Positions 18,443 to 27,332 are shown, counted from the stretch's first letter. The stretch is DNA of 64,000 nt from Streptosporangium subroseum (GCF_900188345.1 NZ_FZOD01000038.1:1-64000), one strand, 5' to 3'. The notes: generated from the sequence alone by a model not told the origin. Made by a program: numbers and translations.

Positions 18443-18496
18443 ACAAGCGTTTAAAACGAACGTCTAGTACAAGCGTTCAAGACAAATGTTTAAGAC
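18443..18496. promoter_or_regulatory. Four 13-bp iterons between monooxygenase and TetR genes
   Basis: ACAAGCGTTTAAAAC (18443), ACAAGCGTTCAAGAC (18469) and ACAAATGTTTAAGAC (18482) are near-identical direct repeats at multiples of 13 bp, and the 13-mer at 18456 is a degenerate fourth copy. CGTTTAAAACG inside the first is also palindromic. The array fills the 149-bp divergent promoter region and is the likely TetR operator. Confidence 0.6.
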
Positions 18497-18514
18497 TCCG
18501 ATAGGATCCGGGGC

Positions 18515-19144
18515 ATGGGAAATCGTGAGGACCTGCTCGCCGGAGCCAAGCGCTGTCTGTACGAGAAGGGTTACGTGCGCACGACCGCGCGTGACATCGC
18601 CACGGCCTCCGGCGTCAGCCTGGCGGCCATCGGCTACCACTACAGGTCCAAGGACGCTCTGATGAACGCGGCGCTCTACCAGGCGATGCAGGAGTGGGGC
18701 GAGGAGATCGAACGGGCCTTCACCACCGAGGGCGTCGCCGGAGCCACCCCGGCCGAGCGCTTCGCGGCGACCTGGGACCGGGTGATCGAATCCTTCACCA
18801 CCCACCGGCCGCTCTGGGTCACCCAGTTCGAGATCATCGCCCAGATCGACCATCTGCCGGAGGTGCGCGAACTGCTCGCGGCGGGAGTGGACGCGGCGCG
18901 CGTCGGGCTCGCCGAGCTGTTCCAGAACATCCTCGCCACGGGCGAGGGAAAAGAGGAGGAGCAGGCGGCGGTCGGAGCGTTCTACCAGATGATGCTCACC
19001 GGCGTGCTCGGGCAGTGGCTGATCGCCCCGGACAGCGCCCCCTCCGGCCGCGACCTGACCGTGGCGCTCCGGGCCGTCGCGGCGAACATCGCACCGGCCG
19101 GCGGGGCGGACCAGGCCGGACCGGCCGGCGAAGGGCGTGCCTGA
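18515..19144 (+). CDS. TetR-family repressor
   Basis: The 209-residue protein has an N-terminal TetR helix-turn-helix (TTARDIATASGVSLAAIGYHYRSK, about residues 23-46, with the conserved Gly-Tyr-His-Tyr recognition end) and a helical ligand-binding C-terminal domain ending in a Gly/Ala-rich tail. It is transcribed away from the FAD monooxygenase, with iterated repeats in between, the classic layout for a local ligand-responsive repressor of the neighbouring gene. It is followed by a strong hairpin. Ligand unknown. Confidence 0.88.
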   Translation: MGNREDLLAGAKRCLYEKGYVRTTARDIATASGVSLAAIGYHYRSKDALMNAALYQAMQEWGEEIERAFTTEGVAGATPAERFAATWDRVIESFTTHRPLWVTQFEIIAQIDHLPEVRELLAAGVDAARVGLAELFQNILATGEGKEEEQAAVGAFYQMMLTGVLGQWLIAPDSAPSGRDLTVALRAVAANIAPAGGADQAGPAGEGRA

Positions 19145-19235
19145 GCGGGCGGGCGCGACCGAGCCCGCGACCTGTCAGCCGGATCCGGCGACCCGTCGGC
19201 CCAGGTGAGGCGGCTCCGTTCGGGACCGGAACGAG

Positions 19236-19268
19236 GAGAGGGCTCCCGCCTGTGACGGGAGCCCTCTC
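19236..19268 (+). terminator. Hairpin terminator after the TetR gene
   Basis: Perfect 13-bp arms (19236-19248, 19256-19268) enclose a 7-nt loop. There is no U-tract, as is common in actinomycetes; it could also stop read-through from the pectate lyase side. Confidence 0.65.
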
Positions 19269-19301
19269 GTGAGCGAGTGAGCGCGGACGGGCGCGCTCCG
19301 T

Positions 19302-19400
19302 TCTGCCGTGCGGGGTTCAGCCGGCCATTCCGCCGTGGGAGGTCAGCCGGCGGTTCCGCCGTGCGGGTAGTCGGATGCGCTGCCGTGCGAGGTCAGCTGA
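19302..19400. repeat. About 26-bp degenerate repeat at the 3' end of the pectate lyase gene
   Basis: GCCGTG starts units at 19305, 19332, 19358 and 19382; the units share GCCGTGCGAGGTCAGC. The last one includes the pectate lyase stop codon (19393-19395). Confidence 0.6.
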
Positions 19401-20730
19401 TCTCGCCGACGCCCGCGTGCCGGGAGACCGACAGGCGCACCGACTCCGCCGGGTCGACCCCGGTGTGCAGGGTGGGGGTCCAGCCCGCGTCGGTGCCGAA
19501 GTCGGGGTCGTTGACCGCGTTGTAGACGGCGATGAGGTCGATCGGGGTGACCCGGCCGCCGACGCGCAGCACGTTGCCCCGGGCGGTGAGGGTCGTGCCG
19601 GCCCAGTTGTAGAGAAGCTTGGCCGGGTCCACCGCGCGGCCGAGGCGGAAGAAGTTGTTCTCGGCGAAGATCTGCGACTGCACGCCCACGCCGAGCGCGT
19701 AGACGAAGGTCGAGGCGTCCGGCACCTCGTAGTAGTTGTTGTAGACGTGCACCTGTCCGAAGCGGACGCGGGGGAGCCGCTGGAGCACGTCGTCGAAGTG
19801 GTTGTGGTGGACGGTGACCTTCAGCTTGCCCACGTCGGCCCCGGGGGTGTTGGTCGAGCCGATCAGCATCGTCTTGTCGTGGCCGGCGAACCGGTTCCAC
19901 GAGGCCGTGACGTAGTTGGCGCCGTTGGTGATGTCGAGCTGCCCGTCGTGCACCTGGTACGGCCTGCCGAAGTACAGGGGCTGGCTCGAGTCGGGGTTGT
20001 CGCCGTCGGTGAAGGTGTTGTGGTCCACCCACACGTGCGTGGAGCCGGTCACCGAGATGTTGTCGTAGAGGGAGTTCCAGTTTCCCTCGGCGCCGTCGGT
20101 CGGGTCCCACTGCGGGAAGCAGTCGGCGGTGTCCTCGAAGCCGATGTTGCGGACGATGACGTTGTCGGCCTTGTCGACGTGCAGGTTGACGCCGCGGATG
20201 CGCGCGTTCTTGCCGAGGCCGACGATGGTGGTGTTCGAGCCGACCTTGAGCTTGATGTTCGCGGTCTGCTTCGCGGCCGAGGCGGCCCGCGCGTCCTCCA
20301 GCGGGCCCGAGGGCTCGGTGGTCCTGCCCCACACCGCCGGGTCGTACGCGGCGAGGTAGGCCTGCAGGGTGTAGCCGCCGGTCGTGTAGTCGGCGCAGGT
20401 CTTGTCGGTGCCGATCGTCCCCTTCACGTAAATGATCTTCGGTGAGGGGGCGGCGAGCGCGGTGGCCAGCTGGGTCCGGGTGGAGACGGTGTGCACGTTC
20501 GAGGCCGGTGCGGCCGAGCCGCCGGTGGTGCCGGAGCCCTCGGCGGCCCAGCCGTCGTTCGCGGGCAGGACCTGGCGGCCCGGATCGGTGTGCCGGCCGC
20601 TCGGGGAGGCGGAACCGGTGGCCGGGGAGGCGGGGCCGGCGGTGGTCCGGGAACCGGTGGCGGCGGACGCGGGCGGGGTGGCGAGGATCGCCAGGGACAG
20701 AAGAGCGGTGAGCGCGACGGCTCGTTTCAT
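19393..20730 (-). CDS. Secreted pectate lyase (PL1 family)
   Basis: The 445-residue enzyme has an N-terminal signal peptide (MKRAVALTALLSLAILATPPASA) and a Ser/Thr/Gly/Pro linker, then a parallel beta-helix. VWVDHNTF carries the conserved calcium-site region and RLPRVRFGQVHVYNNYY the RxPxxR catalytic arginine motif of PL1. It would cleave polygalacturonate outside the cell, feeding the uptake and oxidation genes directly upstream on the same strand. A hairpin separates it from the solute-binding protein gene, so its level may be tuned separately. Confidence 0.88.
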   Translation of the reverse strand: MKRAVALTALLSLAILATPPASAATGSRTTAGPASPATGSASPSGRHTDPGRQVLPANDGWAAEGSGTTGGSAAPASNVHTVSTRTQLATALAAPSPKIIYVKGTIGTDKTCADYTTGGYTLQAYLAAYDPAVWGRTTEPSGPLEDARAASAAKQTANIKLKVGSNTTIVGLGKNARIRGVNLHVDKADNVIVRNIGFEDTADCFPQWDPTDGAEGNWNSLYDNISVTGSTHVWVDHNTFTDGDNPDSSQPLYFGRPYQVHDGQLDITNGANYVTASWNRFAGHDKTMLIGSTNTPGADVGKLKVTVHHNHFDDVLQRLPRVRFGQVHVYNNYYEVPDASTFVYALGVGVQSQIFAENNFFRLGRAVDPAKLLYNWAGTTLTARGNVLRVGGRVTPIDLIAVYNAVNDPDFGTDAGWTPTLHTGVDPAESVRLSVSRHAGVGEIS

Positions 20731-20803
20731 GGGGATTCCTCCACAGGTCAGGTGGGAGGGAGGCTCCGTACGGCCCCCGAGAGCCTTCCGGAATGCAACG
20801 GAC

Positions 20804-20836
20804 GGGCGCCCCCATGGTCAGGGGATGGGGGCGCCC
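20804..20836 (-). terminator. Hairpin between solute-binding protein and pectate lyase genes
   Basis: Perfect 12-bp arms (20804-20815, 20825-20836) and a 9-nt loop. It lies 16 bp past the solute-binding protein stop and could terminate or protect the 3' end of that message. Confidence 0.65.
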
Positions 20837-20851
20837 GCCCGAAGTGGTGGG

Positions 20852-22168
20852 TCAGCCGCCGTTGCGCTGCTTGTACGCGGCCTGCGCCTCGGTCAGCTTG
20901 GTCGCCAGCACGTCCAGGAAGTCCTTGGCGGGCAGGGAGCCCTGCAGGACCTTCTGGAACTCCGGCTCCGAGTCGGTCTTGGTGATCGCGTTGAACTCGG
21001 GCAGGTGGTACGGCAGCTGCACGATCTTGGTGGCCGGGTCGTTGAGCACCTTGACCGCCATGGAGACGTGCTGCGACTGCTGGATCCACGCCTCGTCGGC
21101 GACCTCGGTGTTGGCCGGGAGCACGCCGGTCTGCTCAGCCCAGTAGCTGTTCATCGCCTTGGAGGCGGCGAACTCGGCGAACTTGTAGGCGGCGTCCTTC
21201 TGCTTGCCGCTCGCGAACAGGCCGATGCCCGCGACGGGGTTGGACAGGATCGCCTGCACGCCGGCGTCGGACTTCGGCACGGCCATCGCCGCCACCTTGT
21301 CCTTGCCGAGCGTCTCGACGTGGTCGGTGTACGACCCCAGGTTGTGCTGCATGATCGCGATGTTGCCGCCGTCGAACTGGGCGACCATCTTCACGTAGTC
21401 GTTGCTGATGTCGGCCTCGGGGGTGACCTTCTTGTACATCCCGGCGAGTTTTTCGAGCGCCGCCACGTTCTTCGGGTCGTTGACCGTCGCCTTGCCGGAC
21501 GCGTCGAAGACCTCGGTGATGCCGGACTGGCCGTACATCACCTCCAGCATCTGGGCGATCGAGCCCGCGCCGCCGCGGATGGTGAAGCCGTAGCGGTTCT
21601 TGGCGGTGTCGGTCAGCTTCTCCGTGGCGGCGAAGAAGTCGCTCCAGTTCGTGGGCGCCTCCAGCCCGGCCTCCTTGAACCAGTCGGTCCGATACCAGAA
21701 CACGCCCATGTTGGTGGACATCGGCACCATGTAGGTCTTGCCGTCGGGGACGGTCCCCTTGACCGTCGCGACGACCTGCTTGTTCAGCTTGCCGCTCAGC
21801 GCACCGCCGGAGAGCCGGTCGTCCACCGCGTCCAGCGACTTCTGCGCCACCAGGCTCGACAGCATCGCGGTGGAGACACCGCCCACGTCGGGCAGGCCGC
21901 CGCCGGCGATGGCGGTGTCGTACTTCTGCTGCACCTGCGCGATCGGGATACCGACGTATTTGACGGTGATCGTCGGGTTGGCCTTCTGGAACTCGGCGAT
22001 GATGTGCTGCCACACCGGGGTGCGCGCGGGGCCGCCGTTGTCGTCCCAGAACGTGATCGTGGTCTTGCCGTCGGCGGACTTCGTCTCGTCCGAACCGCAG
22101 GCGGCCAGTCCCGCGCCGAGCATGAGCGCCGTGGTCAGGATCGCCAGGTGTTTCGAGCGTGTGATCAT
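20852..22168 (-). CDS. Sugar ABC transporter solute-binding lipoprotein
   Basis: The 438-residue protein starts at an ATG behind GAGAGG and has a lipoprotein signal ending in the lipobox LAAC at about residue 21. The rest is a family 1 (maltose-type) extracellular binding protein: TITFWDDNGG near the start and RYGFTIRGGAG, ending in the usual C-terminal lobes. It would deliver a sugar or oligogalacturonide to the permease pair at 27432-29224. The operon holds no ATPase, as is normal for actinomycetes, which use a shared MsiK-type ATPase for such importers. Confidence 0.87.
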   Translation of the reverse strand: MITRSKHLAILTTALMLGAGLAACGSDETKSADGKTTITFWDDNGGPARTPVWQHIIAEFQKANPTITVKYVGIPIAQVQQKYDTAIAGGGLPDVGGVSTAMLSSLVAQKSLDAVDDRLSGGALSGKLNKQVVATVKGTVPDGKTYMVPMSTNMGVFWYRTDWFKEAGLEAPTNWSDFFAATEKLTDTAKNRYGFTIRGGAGSIAQMLEVMYGQSGITEVFDASGKATVNDPKNVAALEKLAGMYKKVTPEADISNDYVKMVAQFDGGNIAIMQHNLGSYTDHVETLGKDKVAAMAVPKSDAGVQAILSNPVAGIGLFASGKQKDAAYKFAEFAASKAMNSYWAEQTGVLPANTEVADEAWIQQSQHVSMAVKVLNDPATKIVQLPYHLPEFNAITKTDSEPEFQKVLQGSLPAKDFLDVLATKLTEAQAAYKQRNGG

Positions 22169-22245
22169 TGTTCGCTGCCTCTCTGTGTCATGTCCCCCGA
22201 CATCGCTGTAACCGTGCAATCACTGAACTTCGCCCGCGACCTGCC

Positions 22246-22435
22246 CTTCATCGCGAGACCTCCGCGTAGCCCTTCCGTCCTTCATCGCGAGACCTCCGCG
22301 CAGCCCTTCCGTCCTTCATCGCGAGACCTCCGCGCAGCCCTTCCGTCCTTCATCGCGAGACCTCCGCGCAGCCCTTCCGCTCTTCACCGCGAGACCTCCG
22401 GCCTGCTCTTCACCGCGAGACCTCCGAGGCGAGCG
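22246..22435. repeat. 34-bp tandem repeat array overlapping a stop codon
   Basis: Four nearly identical 34-bp units start at 22246, 22280, 22314 and 22348 (core TTCATCGCGAGACCTCCGCG), followed by two shortened ones at 22382 and 22408. The last includes the stop codon (22410-22412) of the Gfo/Idh-DUF6807 gene. Read on the minus strand, each full unit also presents GGAGG-N7-ATG. Confidence 0.85.
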
Positions 22436-24449
22436 CCGCGGCGTCGGCACGGCTCAACCGCCCGTCTGCCACGACGGTGACGATCCTTCGCGCGAGGGTG
22501 CCCTCGATGAGCAGCGGCGTTTCCCACGCGAGTGCCGGTCCTGCTCCCGGGTATTCCACGACCCGGACGAACCAGGGATCGTCCCGCTGAACGAAGACCA
22601 GGGTCCAGTCGGCCGACGCCATGGCGAGCCAGGGGGAGGTGGAGCCGTGCACCGCCTCCTCGCCCTCCGCGTCCTCGGTGAAGACCTGGCGATCGGCGGC
22701 CGACCCCGGCGCCCGCCAGAAGAACCCGCCGTATCCGGCTCCGGCACGTCCCTTGGTGGCCGAGCTCCTGACCGGCAACGGCGCGCCGGTGAGGTTCGTC
22801 AGCGTGAAGGAGAAGTCGAGGGCCCAGCACCCGTCGAGCTCCACCGCCCGGACGCTCCGCGCCTCGCGGGCGATCTCGGAGCCGTCCGCCCCCTCCCAGG
22901 CCAGGGACTCCCCGAATCCGGACGAGTCCCGCCAGGAGAATCCGAGATGCCGCTGCGTCCCGTGGTCCCCGAGCCAGGACGGTCCCCGGTCTCGGACGTA
23001 GGTGCGGCCACCCCAGAAGTTGCTGCCGCCCACGTCGGAGACCGCCACGCTCACCCCCAGGTGATGCACGTGGTCGGCGGGGGCGAACTCGGTCACGACC
23101 GTCCCGCCCAGGGTCCGTACCGGATGCAGGTAGGGCCGGGGTGATGACGTCCTCGGCAGCCGCGTCCCGATGACGTACTCGGCCACCCGCACTCCCGAGA
23201 TGTCGACGCCCACCGTCTCGGCGCCTTCGTCCCCGAAGGCCCCCGGCGTCTCGGGCCGGGCGTCCTGTGCGGTCGTCCTGGACCGGGTGTCTTGCGCGGG
23301 CGTCGCGGATATCGGGGTGCCCGGTGCCAGTGGCACCCCCACCGGTGTGAGGTCTCCGGCGCGGCGGCCGGCCGGGGCCCACGGCAGTCCCAGCTCCGAG
23401 TAGAGCGCGAGACGCTCCGCGCTGGCCGCCGTGACCTCGGCGATCCCGGGCAGCACCCGGCGTTCCTCGTCGATCTCCTGGAACCGGTCCGCGATCGCGA
23501 GGGGGTCGGGCGCCAGCCGTACCGACTCCAGGACGCGCATGAAGCCGGCGGTCCGCTCCAGCGGGACGAGCAGGTCCGTGCCTTCGCGGAGGTGGGCGAC
23601 CAGGTTCTCCAGCAGGTCGGTCCTGGGGTACACCGTGGAGGTCCCGCCGAACTCGACCCGGTCCTCGGTGTAGGTCAGCCGGATCTGCCCGGTCTCGCCG
23701 TGCACGATCAGGTAGGGCTCGTGCCGCCGGTCCGCGCACAGGGTGACCGCCACCGTGACCGGGGTTCCGTCGTCCATGCGCAGCCGCAGGCACGAGGTGT
23801 CGTCCGCCTCGATCGTGTTGGCGCGGTAGAGCTCGACCTTGACGCTCTTGACGTCGCCTCCGGCGATGGCCAGCGCGGTCGCCGTGGCGTGCGCGAGCGG
23901 GTTGGTGAGGGCGCCGTCGACCACCGCCACCCCGTCGACCTCGCGTTTCCCGGCCCACGGGACCCGGCTGAAGTAGGAGTAGGGGCGCTCCCACGCACCC
24001 GCGGCGCCGATCCCGGCGACCCGGCCGATCAGCCCGTCGGCGATCATCTTCCGGATCGCGGGGATCGCCTCGGAGCCGAGGCTCTGGAACCCCACCTGGC
24101 AGGAGAGACCGGTCTCCCGGGCCACCGCGACGATCTGCTCGTAGTCGGCGAACGTGGCGGCGGGCGGCTTCTCCAGCAGCACGTGCGACCCGGCGCGCAG
24201 CGCTCTGGCCGCGAGCCCGGTGTGGGTCTGGATCGGCGTGCACAGGATCGTCACCTCGGCGCCGGTCCGCCCGATCAGCTCGACCAGGTCACCGGAGAAC
24301 TCCACCCCGGCGGGGAGCCCGTCGACCGGCCGCACGTCGCATACTCCGACGAACTCGACCAGCCCGGCCTCGGACAGCCGCCTGAGATTCCGAAGGTGCC
24401 ACCAGCCGTGCCCGTGCGCCCCGGCGAGTATCACGCGAACCGGTTTCAT
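22410..24449 (-). CDS. Gfo/Idh/MocA oxidoreductase fused to a DUF6807 (PmoA-like) domain
   Basis: The 679-residue protein begins MKPVRVILAGAHGHGWWHLRNL, an NAD(P)-binding Rossmann start, with the catalytic EKPPA motif of Gfo/Idh/MocA enzymes; this part spans about residues 1-370. After a Pro/Thr/Ala-rich linker, a second domain (about 415-679) shows YLHPV, DHVHHLGVSVAVSDV and FWGG, the pattern of DUF6807 (PmoA-like) proteins. Its ATG overlaps the stop of the cycloisomerase-like gene (ATGA), so it belongs to the pectin operon and probably oxidises or isomerises a sugar or uronate derivative. The C-terminal role is unknown. Confidence 0.82.
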   Translation of the reverse strand: MKPVRVILAGAHGHGWWHLRNLRRLSEAGLVEFVGVCDVRPVDGLPAGVEFSGDLVELIGRTGAEVTILCTPIQTHTGLAARALRAGSHVLLEKPPAATFADYEQIVAVARETGLSCQVGFQSLGSEAIPAIRKMIADGLIGRVAGIGAAGAWERPYSYFSRVPWAGKREVDGVAVVDGALTNPLAHATATALAIAGGDVKSVKVELYRANTIEADDTSCLRLRMDDGTPVTVAVTLCADRRHEPYLIVHGETGQIRLTYTEDRVEFGGTSTVYPRTDLLENLVAHLREGTDLLVPLERTAGFMRVLESVRLAPDPLAIADRFQEIDEERRVLPGIAEVTAASAERLALYSELGLPWAPAGRRAGDLTPVGVPLAPGTPISATPAQDTRSRTTAQDARPETPGAFGDEGAETVGVDISGVRVAEYVIGTRLPRTSSPRPYLHPVRTLGGTVVTEFAPADHVHHLGVSVAVSDVGGSNFWGGRTYVRDRGPSWLGDHGTQRHLGFSWRDSSGFGESLAWEGADGSEIAREARSVRAVELDGCWALDFSFTLTNLTGAPLPVRSSATKGRAGAGYGGFFWRAPGSAADRQVFTEDAEGEEAVHGSTSPWLAMASADWTLVFVQRDDPWFVRVVEYPGAGPALAWETPLLIEGTLARRIVTVVADGRLSRADAAALASEVSR

Positions 24450-25540
24450 TCCGTCACCTTCCAGCGCAGTCCCAGGCCGGAGTGGTCTCCGGCGCGCAGC
24501 TCGCACTTGTCGACCGAGACCGGGTACGGCTCCGCGATGAGGCCGAGCGCGGCGAAGGAGGCGTCCTCGACCTCCTCGGCCATGCACGGCAGCGGCAGGG
24601 ACAGCGCGAGCTGGCCGGAGATCTCCGGCAGCAGGTGCGGATAGACCGGCACCCCGAACGTCCTGGCCAGCTCGGCGATCCGGAGCAGCGGGGTGATCCC
24701 GCCCACCCGCACCACGTTCGGCTGGAGGATGTCGCACGCCCCGGCGATCAGCAGGTCCCTGAAGTCGTAGATCGAGTAAGCGCTTTCCCCAACGGCGATC
24801 GGAATGTCGACGCTGGCACGCAGCCGAGCCTGCCCGACCACGTCGTCCGCCGGCAGCGGCTCCTCCACCCAGTGCAGTCCGTACTCCGACAGTGCGGCGA
24901 TCGCCCGCCGCGCCCTCGGCAGGTCCCAGCGCTGGTTGGCGTCGACCATGAGCAGCGTGTCGGGGCCGATCACCTCGCGGACCGCGGCGACCCGCGCCAC
25001 GTCCTCGCTCAGCGCGTCACGGCCCACCTTGATCTTCACGGCCGGGTGGCCCGCCGCCCGCCAGCGTCGTGCCTGGGCGAGGAGCTCTTCGAGCGAGTAG
25101 TGCAGGTTCACGCCGCTGCCGTACACCGGCACGCTGTCCCGTCGCCGCCCGAGCGTCTCGACCAGCCCGGCCGCGCCGCAGCGCAGGTCCCACAGCGCCA
25201 GGTCCACCCCGGCCATCGCGATCGTGGTCAGACCGCCGCCGCCCGCCTCGCGCAGATGCCGCCAGAGCAGATCCCAGACGACCTCCGGGTGCGGTTCGAG
25301 ACCGATGACGGCCTGGCGGATCTCGTTGTCGAGCAGGGCCTGTACGGCCCGGGCCCCGATCTGCGGGGTCCACGAGAACCCGGCTCCCGTCCGCCCGTCG
25401 GCCAGCGTCAGCTCAACGATGATCACGTGGTTGGCGGGCACGTCGGCGCCCCACGGCCGGGGCAGCGCCACGGTCTTGAGCGTCGTCGTCAGATCCGTGA
25501 TCACCGGTCGTTCGCCGCGCCGGGTTCGCTTCGTGCTCAT
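24446..25540 (-). CDS. Enolase-superfamily enzyme, probable galactarolactone cycloisomerase
   Basis: The 364-residue protein has the mandelate racemase layout: KIKVGRD with the two catalytic Lys, metal ligands in LMVDANQRW, HWVEEPLP and VGESAYS, and the C-terminal His in PHLLPEISG. Placed between a uronate dehydrogenase-like and a deoxyketoglucarate dehydratase-like gene, it fits D-galactarolactone cycloisomerase (Gci), which opens the galactarolactone to 5-dehydro-4-deoxyglucarate. Galactarate dehydratase is the main alternative. ATG 25540 has GGAAGG upstream; GTG 25543 is directly before it. ATGA overlap with the next gene. Confidence 0.8.
   Translation of the reverse strand: MSTKRTRRGERPVITDLTTTLKTVALPRPWGADVPANHVIIVELTLADGRTGAGFSWTPQIGARAVQALLDNEIRQAVIGLEPHPEVVWDLLWRHLREAGGGGLTTIAMAGVDLALWDLRCGAAGLVETLGRRRDSVPVYGSGVNLHYSLEELLAQARRWRAAGHPAVKIKVGRDALSEDVARVAAVREVIGPDTLLMVDANQRWDLPRARRAIAALSEYGLHWVEEPLPADDVVGQARLRASVDIPIAVGESAYSIYDFRDLLIAGACDILQPNVVRVGGITPLLRIAELARTFGVPVYPHLLPEISGQLALSLPLPCMAEEVEDASFAALGLIAEPYPVSVDKCELRAGDHSGLGLRWKVTE
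24776..24790. promoter_or_regulatory. Intragenic LacI-like palindrome shared with 10539
   Basis: GTAAGCGCTTTCCCC is the exact reverse complement of the 15 bases at 10539-10553. It codes for VGESAY in the cycloisomerase gene, so coding constraint alone may explain it. Confidence 0.25.
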
Positions 25541-25574
25541 CACTCGCTCACCACCCTTCCTTCGCAGCTCCTCA

Positions 25575-26447
25575 TCAGCCCTCCACCAAGGTCAGACCGG
25601 ACTTGATCAACCGCACGAGCTCTTCGACGTGTTCGGGGGAGGGGTCGACCAGCGGCGGGCGGACCCCGCCCACGTCCAGGCCGCGGTGCCGTACCCCGGC
25701 CTTGACCAGGGAGACCGCGTAGCCGGGCACCTTGGCGCGCAGCCGTACGAGGGGGGCGTAGAACTCCTTGATCAGGTGCTCGTCGCCGTTCAGGTAGGCG
25801 ACGGCGATCTCGGGGGCGAAGCAGAACACCGCGCTGGAGTAGAGCTCCACACCGATGCCGCGGTAGGCGGGCATGGTCAGCTCGGCCGTCGGCAGCCCGT
25901 TGAAGAACAGGAAGTCCGGCTGCTCCTCCCGTACGGCCAGCACGATCCGCTGCATGCGGTCGATGTCGCCGACGCCGTCCTTGATGCCCACCACGCCGGG
26001 GAGACGGGCCAGCTCGACCGCCTGATCGGGCTCCAGCACGACCGAGCCGCGCTGGTAGATGATCGTGGGCAGCACCTCGGCGACCGCCGCGACATAGGCG
26101 GTGTAGCCCTCGTGCGGACCGCTCGCCAGGTAGGGCGGCATGAGCAGCAACCCGTCGGCGCCCGCGTCCCCGGCCGCGCGGGCCTGGGCGAGCGCGGTGC
26201 CGATCGGGCCGCCGGCGCCCGCCAGAACCGGCACCCGGCCGTTCACGGTCTCGGTCGCGATCCGTACGGCCTCCGCGTGCTCGGCCTCCGACAGCGCGGA
26301 GAACTCGCCGGTGCCGCAGGCCACGAAGACCCCGCCCGGTTGGTGCTCCAGCCCGAGCCGCAGGTGCTCGGCCAGCACGTCCCCGGCCAGGGCGCCGTCG
26401 GCGCCGAACGGGGTGACCGGGAAGAACAGCACTCCGCTGAGGTTCAT
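25575..26447 (-). CDS. kdgD: 5-dehydro-4-deoxyglucarate dehydratase (KdgD-like, DapA family)
   Basis: The 290-residue (beta/alpha)8 protein has the DapA-family pattern with features of KdgD: CGTGEFSALSEAEH at the substrate loop, IIYQRGS supplying the Tyr, GIKDGVGD with the Schiff-base Lys, and FFNGLPTAELTMPAYRGIG, which is characteristic of KdgD. It dehydrates and decarboxylates 5-dehydro-4-deoxyglucarate to 2,5-dioxopentanoate. Its ATG directly abuts the stop of the dehydrogenase gene, showing translational linkage. The gene symbol rests on motif recognition plus operon context. Confidence 0.82.
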   Translation of the reverse strand: MNLSGVLFFPVTPFGADGALAGDVLAEHLRLGLEHQPGGVFVACGTGEFSALSEAEHAEAVRIATETVNGRVPVLAGAGGPIGTALAQARAAGDAGADGLLLMPPYLASGPHEGYTAYVAAVAEVLPTIIYQRGSVVLEPDQAVELARLPGVVGIKDGVGDIDRMQRIVLAVREEQPDFLFFNGLPTAELTMPAYRGIGVELYSSAVFCFAPEIAVAYLNGDEHLIKEFYAPLVRLRAKVPGYAVSLVKAGVRHRGLDVGGVRPPLVDPSPEHVEELVRLIKSGLTLVEG

Positions 26448-27332
26448 CTACGCGGCTCCGATCTCTGTGCGCCAGCTCCGCTTCGCCTGCCAGCCGAGCA
26501 ACCGCCCGGCCTTGGCCGAGGAGAAGGCGGGCGCCGAACCGGTCAGTCCGGCGGCGAGCCCCGCGGTGGCGGGGTTGATCCGGGGAAGAAGCTCGGCCAG
26601 GGGCTCGCGGGCCAGCGCGTCGGCGGCGCCCGCGAAGAACACCTCGCCGTTGGGCAGGTCGGGGAGCCGCTCCAGCAGGGTCAGCACCAGATCGGAGGCG
26701 TCGCGGGCGTCGATGTAGTTGAACAGCGACACCCCGGCGATCTCCGGCTGGTCCAGCCGCTCGGCCATCGTGTGCCCCGACTGGGTGGGCGCGCCCGCCC
26801 ACTCCTCGGGGGCGACGACGAAGCACGGCCGTATCGCCGCCAGCTTCGCCTTCGAGGTGCGGGCGAACGTGGCCATCACCTGCTCGGCGACCAGCTTGGA
26901 CAGGCTGTAGGCGTTCCACGGCGCGACCGGGTGGTCCTCGTCGATCGGCAGGTAGGCGGGGGCCCAGGCGGCCGTGCCGTACCCGATGACCGTGGGGCTG
27001 CTGGCGATCACGATCCGCTCGACCCCGGCCGCGGTGGCCGCCTCGCACACGTTGAACGCGAGCTGGGTGTTGACCCTGTAGGTGAAGGCGTCGGTCCGGC
27101 TGAACGGGGTGGCGATCGCGGCCAGGTGCACCACGGCGTCCGGGCGGAACCGCGACATCACCTCGAAGGTCTCGCCCAGATCGGTCAGGTCGGCGGGGAG
27201 CACGGCGGCGGCCTCGGCGGGGGTGCCCGGCGCGGTGTCCACGCCGATCACCTCGTGCCCGGCGTCGGCCAGCGCGGTGACCACGCTCCGGCCGAACCGC
27301 CCCGCGCTCCCGGTGACGAGAGTTCGTGTCAT
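26448..27332 (-). CDS. NAD-dependent epimerase/dehydratase family, probable uronate dehydrogenase
   Basis: The 294-residue short-chain dehydrogenase starts at an ATG preceded by GAGGAG. It has an N-terminal VTGSAGRFG nucleotide loop, the VHLAA segment, Ser in IASSPTVIG and the catalytic YSLSK. In front of cycloisomerase-like and dehydratase-like genes, oxidation of galacturonate to galactarolactone (uronate dehydrogenase) is the simplest role; a nucleotide-sugar epimerase is less likely here. The gap of 99 bp to the permease gene upstream holds no promoter that I can recognise. Confidence 0.75.
   Translation of the reverse strand: MTRTLVTGSAGRFGRSVVTALADAGHEVIGVDTAPGTPAEAAAVLPADLTDLGETFEVMSRFRPDAVVHLAAIATPFSRTDAFTYRVNTQLAFNVCEAATAAGVERIVIASSPTVIGYGTAAWAPAYLPIDEDHPVAPWNAYSLSKLVAEQVMATFARTSKAKLAAIRPCFVVAPEEWAGAPTQSGHTMAERLDQPEIAGVSLFNYIDARDASDLVLTLLERLPDLPNGEVFFAGAADALAREPLAELLPRINPATAGLAAGLTGSAPAFSSAKAGRLLGWQAKRSWRTEIGAA

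Noticed and set aside
22246..22435. Possible CRISPR array
   Set aside because: Units follow each other with no spacers and no cas genes are present; it is a plain tandem repeat.
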